A stretch of DNA of 64,000 bases from Pleurocapsa minor HA4230-MV1 (GTDB lineage: Bacteria > Cyanobacteriota > Cyanobacteriia > Cyanobacteriales > Xenococcaceae). The stretch is from positions 288,477-352,476 of the forward strand of contig JAHHHZ010000019.1 of assembly GCA_019359095.1 (NCBI GenBank). Direction: 5' to 3'. Below the pieces are notes generated by a model. It had not been told where the DNA came from, did no database searches, and saw only the letters and a list, made by a program, of their open reading frames with translations. Positions 43,261 through 51,600 of this stretch are shown piece after piece (within the stretch, counting starts at the first letter, position 1; every line of letters begins with the position of its first letter). The position numbers were made by a program, and so were the translations under genes.

Positions 43261-43634
43261 TCCTAACTGACTCTCCTGAACCAGGTGAAATCGCTGCCAA
43301 TCCCAGTCAATATTACGGACAAACTCTTGCCGTTACAGGAGAAGTAGAAAATATCTATGGTACAAATACATTTACTCTTGATGAAGATGAGCTATTTGGA
43401 GGACAAGATTTATTGGTAGTAGTAAATAATCCCAATAATGCAGCCATACAAGAAGATACAACAGTTGCGGTGACAGGAGAATTACGCCCTTTTGTCACTG
43501 CCGATCTTGAAAGAGATTATGAGCTAACTTGGGATCTTGATGTACAAAACCAATTAGAAGCAGAATATTCCCAAAGACCAGTTTTAGTTGTCGAGCAAGT
43601 TTATCCTTCGGCTATTCCTGAAGCAGCAAAATAA
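43257..43634 (+). pseudogene. Headless copy of the OB-repeat family (copy 3, second repeat only)
   Basis: The 125-residue frame aligns end to end with the second repeat of the lipoprotein at 23003: EPGEIAANPSQYYGQTLAVT, FTLDEDELFGGQDLLVVV, FVTADLERDYELTWD and VYPSAIPEAAK are nearly identical. The signal peptide and first repeat are absent, and there is no ATG; the frame opens at a TTG overlapping the phosphoesterase stop. The homology begins directly at this junction, so a recombination fused a phosphoesterase gene to the tail of a copy-1-like gene. Coupled translation from the upstream gene would give a cytoplasmic fragment. Confidence 0.7.
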
Positions 43635-43663
43635 CCAACTGTGTTTCTTCATTTAGTTATATA

Positions 43664-43806
43664 GCGTTGTGTTGATCGCTTTTAGACAAATCATATATAG
43701 CGATCGCACATATATCCAACTTATGTCATCGATTTGACATAGGGCGTGTTAATCGCTTTCACCAAAATGACATAAAGCGATCGCATCAATGTCAAACTTG
43801 AGTCAT
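43664..43806. repeat. Two diverged tandem units of about 65 bp
   Basis: Units at 43664-43729 and 43744-43806 share the order GTGTT(G/A)ATCGCTTT, a GACA segment, AGCGATCGCA and a closing (A)GTCAT. Both contain the HIP1 octamer. No coding sense is visible. It separates the OB-repeat fragment from the DUF3102 gene. Confidence 0.5.
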
Positions 43807-43880
43807 GACCAAGACATATTAGCTAGATAGATTGTTTTTAATACTAGCATTGTGAAAAATAACCTATCAACCTAATAAAT

Positions 43881-44846
43881 ATGAATGATACCAATCAAAT
43901 ACCACAAAGTTTTGAATATACGCTTTTAAATGAAGAAACAAAAATTATTATTGAGAAAAGAACATTAGAAATCAAAAATTTAATGCGTCTTACTGCTGAA
44001 AATATTATTGATATTGGACAAAAATTAACAGAAGTAAAAGAACAGTTAGAGCATGGTACTTTTCAAATCTGGTTGAGAACAGAATTTGAATGGAGTGAAC
44101 AAACTGCTCGACAGTTTATGCAAGTATATCGTTGGTCAGAAACTATTGAAAACAAAAATTTTGTGTTTTCACAGCTAGGCACATCTGCACTATATTTATT
44201 AGCTGCCCCTTCAACACCTCCTGAAGCAAGACAAGAAATTTTGAATTTAGTTGAGATAGGGGAAAAGATTACCTACACTCGTGCCAAAGTTGTTGTTGAT
44301 CGCCATAAGCAGACAGCTTTAGCTCCTGTACAGGAGAAACAAGACAAAGTAAAGGACATTAAAATTCTTAACACAATGGCTAAAACCGATTCCACATTAA
44401 AACCATCTTCAAATCAATTATTTCGCCTAGAAACTGAGGATTTAGGTTGTATAGTAAGGCTATATCAAGCCGATGAATTAGAATCAACCACAGAATTAAC
44501 TGTAGGAGCAACCGTTAAAATTAAAGTTGGTCATAGGCAAGGACAAATAGCCAAAATAACTGCAATCATGACCGACTCACAATTGTCAGAAGTTGAGAGT
44601 GCAAAAACCAAAGCATCTTCTTTTCGTAAGTCTGAAACCAGTAATATTATTATTCGCACTATTGACGAAGTCGAAGCACTACACGAAAATGAGCATTTAA
44701 TTGTTAGCTATGGTAATGTTTTTCTTACTGCTGAAGGAAATCCTGATATTTTATCGGCTTTCATCAAACAGTTACAAACTAATACTATGTTTGTTAAACA
44801 TATATTCGAGCAGGTTTTAAATCAAAACACACAAGCTCAACTATAA
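43881..44846 (+). CDS. DUF3102 domain protein
   Basis: The product has 321 residues, soluble. The N-terminal part (about 25-135) is DUF3102: LTAENIIDIGQKLTEVKEQL, then FEWSEQTARQFMQVYRWSE, a helix-turn-helix-like block often found in plasmid and integrative-element proteins, then ALYLLAAPSTPPEARQEIL. The C-terminal half includes a short beta-rich segment (LGCIVRLYQADELESTTELTVGATVKI..GQIAKITAIM) and is not assigned. It probably binds DNA. It is followed by a broken integrase and other remnants, so it is likely a survivor of a mobile element. Confidence 0.75.
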   Translation: MNDTNQIPQSFEYTLLNEETKIIIEKRTLEIKNLMRLTAENIIDIGQKLTEVKEQLEHGTFQIWLRTEFEWSEQTARQFMQVYRWSETIENKNFVFSQLGTSALYLLAAPSTPPEARQEILNLVEIGEKITYTRAKVVVDRHKQTALAPVQEKQDKVKDIKILNTMAKTDSTLKPSSNQLFRLETEDLGCIVRLYQADELESTTELTVGATVKIKVGHRQGQIAKITAIMTDSQLSEVESAKTKASSFRKSETSNIIIRTIDEVEALHENEHLIVSYGNVFLTAEGNPDILSAFIKQLQTNTMFVKHIFEQVLNQNTQAQL

Positions 44847-45162
44847 ACAAATCAATTTCGCAGGACGACGCATCTAAATCCATTTGAGTTTTGATTCAAT
44901 TAAGGAGTTTATTTCTAAGTACAAATACCGCCTTAGAGGTCAACTAATTTGACCATAAGGTGATGATGGAATTATTACCAATGTAGATGCTGCGTTCTTC
45001 AACAAATGGGGTCTTTAGCCATCTCGCCTGGTGAAGCTATAGTGCTGCCGTGTCTGTGTGGGTGATGTGCGTGGTTTTTAGTCATGCTTCTACAAGCTCT
45101 TGACGTAAGTGGGTTCTATCGCTCTTTAATGAGGGATAATTGATTATCTTCCTATTTTTTCG
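44847..45162. other. Intergenic stretch without a gene
   Basis: No coding frame was recognised in these 316 bases between the convergent DUF3102 gene and the integrase pseudogene. A GTGTCTGTGTGGGTGATGTG stretch near 45050 is unusually G/T-rich for this region. No attachment-site repeat was identified. Confidence 0.4.
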
Positions 45163-46275
45163 CTAAAAATCAATATCAATTTTTGAAGCAGGACTATTTT
45201 CCTGAGAACTAAGAACATGCGTATAGACAGCAGTAGTTTTAGGATCGCTATGTCCCAAAAAGTCCTGAACCTCCCGCAAAGAAGAACCATTTTGAAGACT
45301 CAAAGTCCCTGCGGTGTGACGTAGACTGTGGGGAGAAAGGCTACGTTCAAAATCGCTATGTTTCAAACCACACTTGGACAAGTAACTATCGACAATATGA
45401 CCAATCCCTCTTCTAGACAAGCGTTGAGCGTAACGACGATTAGATAAGGAAATAAGTAAGGGAGAGGTTGAAGTTAACTTTTCTTTAGCCCTTATGCGAG
45501 CTTGACGATACTGAGCTATTTCCGATCCCAAGTCAGGGCGTAAAATAACGGTTCGGATACTGTTTTTGCCATCAAGCTTAAGATAATACTGACCGCCCGA
45601 TTCGCTAAGATCGCCCAAATTAGCTCGATACATTTCGATGCTACGACAGCCTTGGAGTGCCATACAACCTAGTAAAATGCGATCGCGTAATACCTGTACT
45701 TTGGTAGTTTTATCTCCACGAATTTTCTAGGTAGGCGCAACGCTATCGAATAACTGCTGTAGTTCTTCTAAAGTCAAATAATTAATTGTGCTAGCAACTT
45801 CTCGCTTTTCCCTTGGTGCTTTCACTCCCGCAACAGGATTTTCCTTGACCAGTTTATCTGCCAAACAAGCAGTATAGAAATGCTTGATAGCTAAAAGAGA
45901 TAAACGAATTGTCGGGGATGTTTTCGATTCATCGATTAATTGTTTGCGGTATTCAAGAATATTTTGTTGAGTAACCAAGGCTGGATAAAGTTCTCGCTCT
46001 TTACACCAATCAAGAAACTGAGCGACATGACTCTTATAGGTTTTAATCGTATCCACACTGGCATTGCCATCAGCAATAGTTAGGTTAAGATATTGCTCAA
46101 AACAGTGGAGCATCACACGGAGCGTAGGTAAAGTAGAGATAGTAGCGATTGCGGAGCTAGTCGAAGACATCGCCGTTCGACCGCCCCGTTCAAATCTACC
46201 TTTATTCAATCGTCGAATAGCCATCCCTTTTCCCTTTTCCCTTTTCCCAAATACGAAGCAATCTAAAACCCTCAA
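45163..46275 (-). pseudogene. Tyrosine recombinase (XerC/phage integrase type) with one internal TAG
   Basis: Two minus-strand frames, 46275-45727 and 45663-45163, lie in the same register; one TAG at 45729-45727 separates them, and the codons after it read KIRGDKTTKVQVLRDRILLG into CMALQGCRSIEM without another stop. The N-terminal half is the SAM-like core-binding domain (about 120 residues: TIKTYKSHVAQFLDWCKERE). The C-terminal half has the catalytic set: CRSIE arginine, HSLRHTAGT (His and Arg), LGHSDPKTTAVYTH (His and Tyr). Thus a single nonsense mutation breaks an otherwise complete recombinase. The natural start is probably internal to the long frame (MAIRR or MSSTS). A sequencing error or amber read-through are the alternatives. 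Confidence 0.8.
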
Positions 46276-46362
46276 AAAAGTTTACTACGTAGAAGGTCTG
46301 TTATTTGCTCTAAAAGTTGTAAAATTGGTGAGTAATCAGAGCAAATTAGGGCATAATGCAGC

Positions 46363-46572
46363 TTGTATGTTCTCTCACCACAAGAAGCGCAGTTAAGGGA
46401 TAAATTAGAGCATCAGGTACGGACGGGGTTCGTGCTTCGAGGCCAGGCACTGAGGACGATTAAGCGGTTAAAATTGTATCGCGATCGCTTTTCAGATTTT
46501 GAGTCTTATTGCGATGAAGTTTTTAAGTTTTTATTTAGTATAGAGCGGATATTTTTAGTTTTTGATGTATGA
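46363..46572 (+). pseudogene. Fragment of a DUF3102-like element protein
   Basis: The frame reads LSPQEAQLRDKLEHQVRTGF and RTIKRLKLYRDRFSDFESYCDEVF, resembling the opening of phage and plasmid proteins with a (L)Y R....F..YC...F block. It then shifts into FLFSIERIFLVFDV and stops, so the rest is lost. It lies head-to-head with the integrase pseudogene, supporting a decayed integrative element. Confidence 0.45.
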
Positions 46573-46676
46573 TACATAATCTAAGCTTGAATAGTTTTCT
46601 AATTACTAAAATGAGTGAAAATCATGTCATGTTGATGGCTAAGTTTATCCATAGTCATCCCGAACCGCGGAAGGCG

Positions 46677-46718
46677 GTGAACGCAGGCTCCGCCTTTTTA
46701 AGGCGGAGTACCGTTCAC
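46677..46718. repeat. Nested palindrome
   Basis: GTGAACG (46677-46683) pairs with CGTTCAC (46712-46718); inside it CTCCGCC (46688-46694) pairs with GGCGGAG (46702-46708) around TTTTTAA. Both stems are perfect. The preceding CCGCGG AAGGCGG is also self-complementary with this block. It resembles REP-like dispersed repeats and seems to interrupt a coding remnant. Confidence 0.7.
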
Positions 46719-46937
46719 TTCAGATGTTGCCTGCTAGAGTTTGGCGGACTCATTATGAGGATGAATGTAAACAGGAAAATAGAACTTATGCTTTTTCTGC
46801 TTTGAGGCAATATTCTTCTCTGGTCAGAATCCAAAAATCAAATCGATATCATCTCTATGGCTCGGCGAAGATTCCTGCTAAGGTCCATTGGTGACAAGTT
46901 AAGAGACTACGATGTTTGTCAACTAGTGTTGAGCTAT

Positions 46938-47001
46938 AAGCCGTAAGCTATAAGCACGGGGCTTACGCCCCAAGCGCGCTTCGCGCTTGCCCCGAAGGGG
47001 C
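46938..47001. repeat. Multi-hairpin GC-rich dispersed repeat
   Basis: Three perfect small hairpins follow each other: GGGGC-GCCCC (46958-46971), AAGCGCG-CGCGCTT (46972-46988) and GCCCC-GGGGC (46989-47001). They are preceded by AGCTATAAGCCGTAAGCTATAAG (46933-46955), two copies of an AAGCTATAAG-like unit. The composition is far more GC-rich than the surroundings. Such clusters of stems are typical of dispersed intergenic repeats of cyanobacteria. Confidence 0.65.
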
Positions 47002-47165
47002 TGTAGCTTTTAAAAAATTTTTCAGGTACTTTAACTGTTTAGAAAGCGATCGCTTTTTATTGAGTTTGATTCCATATAAGCGTATCTAATCTTCCTGATG
47101 AAGTAGAAAATCGCATCGAAGCGAATAAAGATTTTCAATATGATGATTCTGATTTATCGGCATTT

Positions 47166-48671
47166 TTGTTGAGCGACTCAACTACTTTATCTTCAGACTC
47201 AATCTCCCCAGATTTTCAAACCTTGTTGCATAACACCATCGGTCATGATGGTGTTATTGAAAGTAACACACCAGACATCTATCACAAAATCGAAGAATCT
47301 AGCACCAGTGAGATTGGCTCTAGTGAAATTAGCGTATTCGACGCTAGCATTAAAAAATTCAGCCCTTATCAGATTGGCTCCAGTAAAATCAACATCGGTG
47401 AGATTGGCTCTGGTGAAATTAGCTCCTTCCAAGAAAGCATCTTTGAACATGGCTCTAATCAAATTAGCCCCACTCAGGTTAGCCCCACTCAAGTTGGCTT
47501 TTCTCAACCTAGCACCGATCAAATTAGTGGAATTCAAGTCAGCCCCACTCAAGTTAGTCTCAACCAAGTCAGCCCCACTCAAACTGGCTTGTCTGAGATA
47601 AATTTCTCTCAAATCGGCTCGACTCAAGTCAGCCCCACTCAAATCAGTTCTGCTCAAACTAGCTCGACTCAAGTTAGCCCCACTCAAATCGGTACAGATC
47701 AACTTAGCATCTCGCAAGTCAATTCCAGTCAGTTGAGCATCAATCAACTCGACACCACTGAGATCGACACCAGTAAAATCCCGCTCACCAGCAGCGTACC
47801 TTCTGAGCAATTCCTCAGCAGTCATCATAACTCAACCTCCTACAACTTCGATAACAGTGCTAGTTTACTCGCAACAGGCACCGAAATCATCAACCCTAAA
47901 TCAGTAGAATATAATCCAAAAACCAATACAGCTACACTATACTTCGATGGTTTTGAAGCTAGTGAATACGAACTAATCGTCGATGACAATCTAACTAACC
48001 CAGATGGCATTACCCTAAAAGAACCCTATCAGGTAGACTTTACCGCCGTTTCCGACTTTAGCGAACTAGTCGATCTAAAATTCACCAACACCAGGAGCGA
48101 TCGCCAAAACCAGACCATCTCCTTTGATATCTCTTTAACTAATACAATCGACTACGACCTCTCCCTCCCCTTAAATCTAGTACTCCGATCGGGCAATAAC
48201 AGCGAAACTGCCCAACCCAGTAAGTACACCAGTATTAGTGATACAGGAGCATACTTTATCGACCTCAGTGACTCCTTACCCGATGGTATTCTCAAGTCGG
48301 GAGAATCAGTTACTGAAGAAACAGTCACCATCTACAACCCCGATGACCTGAGATTTGAATTTGAGCCAGGTATTTACACTCTACCCACCAACAATCAAGC
48401 TCCAGTTTTCAGTTCCGAACCAATCACTGTTGCCACCGCAGGAGAAAGTTACGTCTATAACGTAGCAGCTTCTGACCCAGACGGCAGCGTAGTTGGTTAT
48501 CTGCTTTACGATGCCCCAGAGGGAATGTCAGTCAACCAGTCTGGTCAGATTACTTGGAGTCCTACAGAAGGTAGTCCGAGTGAGGCGAAAGTCAGTCTGC
48601 ACGTTCTGGGGAATTTAAGTGGAAGCCCAATTACGGACAGGCTGGTGAGTATACCCTTCAGTTTGCAGTGA
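47166..48671 (+). CDS. N-terminal part of the giant multidomain protein (frame-split)
   Basis: The frame is open from about 47072 but no ATG exists; TTG 47166 is the first candidate start, so the true 5' end may be lost. There is no signal peptide. Residues 12-221 lie opposite a pentapeptide-repeat gene and read as a five-residue repeat of the SPTQV type. Then follow a CARDB-like beta domain (about 245-400: VEYNPKTNTATLYFDGFEAS) and the start of an Ig/cadherin-like domain (QAPVFSSEPITVATAGESYV..SGQITWSP). The chain then shifts to nonsense (KVSLHVLGN..) and ends at 48671. The coding sense resumes in the next frame with SARSGEFKWKPNYGQAGEYT, so a frameshift lies between 48584 and about 48610. 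It is one gene with the frame at 48668. Confidence 0.6.
   Translation: MLSDSTTLSSDSISPDFQTLLHNTIGHDGVIESNTPDIYHKIEESSTSEIGSSEISVFDASIKKFSPYQIGSSKINIGEIGSGEISSFQESIFEHGSNQISPTQVSPTQVGFSQPSTDQISGIQVSPTQVSLNQVSPTQTGLSEINFSQIGSTQVSPTQISSAQTSSTQVSPTQIGTDQLSISQVNSSQLSINQLDTTEIDTSKIPLTSSVPSEQFLSSHHNSTSYNFDNSASLLATGTEIINPKSVEYNPKTNTATLYFDGFEASEYELIVDDNLTNPDGITLKEPYQVDFTAVSDFSELVDLKFTNTRSDRQNQTISFDISLTNTIDYDLSLPLNLVLRSGNNSETAQPSKYTSISDTGAYFIDLSDSLPDGILKSGESVTEETVTIYNPDDLRFEFEPGIYTLPTNNQAPVFSSEPITVATAGESYVYNVAASDPDGSVVGYLLYDAPEGMSVNQSGQITWSPTEGSPSEAKVSLHVLGNLSGSPITDRLVSIPFSLQ
47199..47828 (-). CDS. Pentapeptide-repeat protein, antisense within the giant gene (copy 1)
   Basis: The 209-residue product (208 from the second ATG at 47825) begins MTAEELLRRYAAGERDFTGV, a start typical of cyanobacterial pentapeptide proteins. 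More than 25 A(D/N)LSx-type pentapeptides follow, and it ends with the usual NNTIMTDG-like block. It should fold as a right-handed beta-helix. A strong Shine-Dalgarno GGAGG (complement of 47836-47840) sits 7 bases before ATG 47828. The gene lies codon-to-codon opposite the giant gene: an ANLSG unit reads PTQVS on the plus strand. None of its roughly 28 leucine codons is TTA or CTA. The role of this protein is unknown. Confidence 0.7.
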   Translation of the reverse strand: MMTAEELLRRYAAGERDFTGVDLSGVELIDAQLTGIDLRDAKLICTDLSGANLSRASLSRTDLSGADLSRADLREIYLRQASLSGADLVETNLSGADLNSTNLIGARLRKANLSGANLSGANLIRAMFKDAFLEGANFTRANLTDVDFTGANLIRAEFFNASVEYANFTRANLTGARFFDFVIDVWCVTFNNTIMTDGVMQQGLKIWGD

Positions 48672-51600
48672 CTGATAGTCATGGTAGTCAGGATCTTAAA
48701 GAAGTTGAAATTGTTGTTGCCAATGTCAACCGTCTACCCAGTCTTGCAGTTAAGCCTCAGATAGTAGCTTTGGGTGAAGAATTAGAATTTACGCTCTTTG
48801 GTAAAGATCCTGATGCAGAAACCACCTTAACCTACAGTTCTTCAAATCTACCAGAAGGTGCAACATTAAATGCCGAAACAGGACTGGTTAAATGGCAACC
48901 ATCTCCAGGACAGGTAGGGGATTATGTGGTTACCTATCAAGTATCTGACGGTAAAGACACAGTTGAGAAAAATACTTTAATTCGCGTTGAAGTCGAACCA
49001 ACTCTACCTGTTGTTAATTTAGAATTCACTCCCAGCTTTGCGCCTATTCCAGGACAAAAGGTAACTATTAATGCTTTAGCAGATAGCTTTACTGAGATTA
49101 AAGAACTTAAGGTACTGGTCAATGGTCAAGAATTAGCTTTAGATAGTCGCAATCGAGGTTCATACACTCCCAGTCAACCAGGTAGGGTGGAAATAGAAGT
49201 TACTGCTACTGATGCTGCGGGACGTACTGCGACTACGACTGAAATCCTCAAGGTGCGCGATCCTCAAGATAATGACAAGCCTGTGGTGGCATTTGGTTTG
49301 GGCTTAAATGGTGAAGCCTTCGATCGTGCTACAGATATTAAGGCCACAATTAGCGATCGCAATCTAGATGAGTGGACGCTTGCTCTCAAGGGAGAGGATG
49401 AAGTCTTAGCTACAGGTTATGGCAATGTTAATAACAATGTAATTGCCAAGTTAGATCCTGCTCTTTATAGTAATGGTTTCTATACTTTAGAGTTAACTGC
49501 TACCGATATTAAAGGGCGGACTTCTACTACTGAAATAATTGTCGAAGTTGAAGGCGATGATAAAAAGGCTCAATATCAAAGGGTTGATACTGATTTATCC
49601 CTTGACTTTAACGGTACTACTATCGATCTAACTCGTCGTTATGATTCCCCTAAGCGAAATGAATCGGGTAGTTTTGGTAATGGTTGGGCTAGTAGTTGGA
49701 ATTTTGACCTAGAAACCGATGTCGAGATTCGTGGTACGGGGAATGAAGCAGTCAAACCATTTGAAACTGGTACGAGACTGTACTTAACTCTTCCCGATGG
49801 CGAACGAGTCGGCTTTACCTTCCAACCCGTAGCCGAAGAGATTACAGGCTTGACTTACTATCATCCTGCTTGGGTGGCTGATGCTGGAGTTAACTATACA
49901 CTTGAATCTACTGATGTTCTGTTGAGTAAAGCTGGCGATCGCTTTTACGATCTCCAAACAGCCAAACCCTATAATCCCTCTGCTCTCTCTGCCTCCTCTG
50001 CTTATACTCTCACTGATAGTGACGGTACTGTTTATCAATTAAATGCCGAGGGGGTTTTACAAGAACAGGTTACTAGTAATGGCACGCGGTTGATTTATAG
50101 CGATAGCGGTATCTTGAATCCTGAATCTGGAGAGATGGTGCGGTTTGAGTCGGATGAAGCTGGTAGGTTAACTAATATTACTGCACCTAACGGCACTAGT
50201 GTTATTTATGACTATGATGAGGCTGGTAATTTAATCAGTGTCAGAAATCTTTCCCTGGGTGATTCTGTTCGTTACAGCTACGGTGAAAAAGGATTGAATT
50301 TAATTGCTGGGGATACGGGTGAAGCTGTTGCTTACTTCGATACCCCTGTAGTCAAACCAATTACGAAAGATTTAGGTACGGCTAGTTCTTTTACTGGCAA
50401 AACAATTACTGGTAGTTCCCCAACAGCCAATCTTTACAGCTTTGCCTTGAGGGAATCGGAGCTTAAATCGACTAATACTGGCTTTGTCCTCTTGGGTGTC
50501 GATACTGGTAGTAATGAGATGCCTGTAATTGAAGGTTTGACACCAGTTAGTAGTACTGATGGTTTTGCTTTATTTGCGATTGACCGTGAAGGTTTGAATT
50601 TACTGAGCGTTAATGGTGATTATGAACTGCAACTTGGTATTGCTGGGGATGTAAATAATGATAATGCCGTCAACGGTGTTGATAGTCAGTTAGTAACCGA
50701 TGCTATTGGTAAGTCGGCTGGGGATGCTGGTTACGATCGCACCTTAGATCTTAATCGCGATCGCACTATTGATGCGACCGACTTACAAATACTCGGTAGT
50801 AACTATGGCTTCCGTTATAATCAGGCTCCTGTAGTAACTGACGGAGAAGCTATAACTCATGAGGATCTGAGCGTTGAGATTCCCCTGAAGGATTTAGCTA
50901 ACGATCCAGAAGGCGATAAGCCTTACGGCATGGCTTCGCAACGCATTTTCTTTAAGGCTACTGATGTTCAACATGGTCAAGTTATCTTTACCCCCGACGG
51001 TTCTCGTGCCATCTTTAAGCCCTATGTGGGTTATACAGGTACGGCATCCTTTAAGTTATTTGCCGACGATGGTTATGGGGTAAGTGATGCTGCGGTTGTG
51101 TCGATTCAGGTTAGTGATGCACCTTTAACTAGCTTGGACTTTGTGGAAAGAAATCCCCAGTTAGAGGTAGGCGAGCAAGTTGAATTGCAAGTGGTTGCTG
51201 ACTTTGCCGATCAAGAAGATGTCGTGCTGCCTGGGGATTATTTGACTTGGCGTACTGAAAAGACAGGGGTAGCTACTATAAGCGATCGCGGTACGGTTAC
51301 TGGTGTGAGTAATGGTACTACCATATTCAGTGTCGAACGAAATGGTTTGAGTGCTGTTACTGCTTCGAGAGTTGGTCAGACAGAAATTCCAGGAACTGAG
51401 GCCGAATTAAATACAGCGATCGCTCAATACTTCGGTTTGGATGTTTATCCCGATGCAGTAACCTTAACCAAAGATGTTGAAAGACAAATTCTCGTTGGTA
51501 TTGAGGGTCAAACTGATTCTCCAGATCTGAGTGATGATACTACTGGTACGCGCTATTTTGTCAATAATCCAGAGGTGATCGGCGTTGATGAAGATGGTTT

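Larger units (their letters stand above)
46276..47165. other. Remnant-rich interval between integrase and giant gene
   Basis: No intact gene lies in these 890 bases. They contain a DUF3102-like fragment (46363-46572), a nested palindrome (46677-46718) and a multi-hairpin repeat (46938-47001). Between them (46719-46893) one plus-strand frame reads LPARVWRTHYEDECKQENRT and on to a stop after KIPAKVHW, which looks like a piece of an unassigned gene interrupted by the palindrome. From about 47072 the frame of the giant gene is already open (SNLPDEVENRIEANKDFQYD) but has no start codon. Confidence 0.5.

Noticed and set aside
46569..46805. Plus-strand frame of 78 codons after the DUF3102-like fragment
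   Set aside because: Its middle part is read through the nested palindrome and its ends match no family; the coding scrap there is in another frame.
47460..47720. Regular short repeats resembling a CRISPR or minisatellite array
   Set aside because: The period is 15 bases and reflects five-codon protein repeats on both strands. There are no spacers of constant length between identical repeats, and no cas genes.
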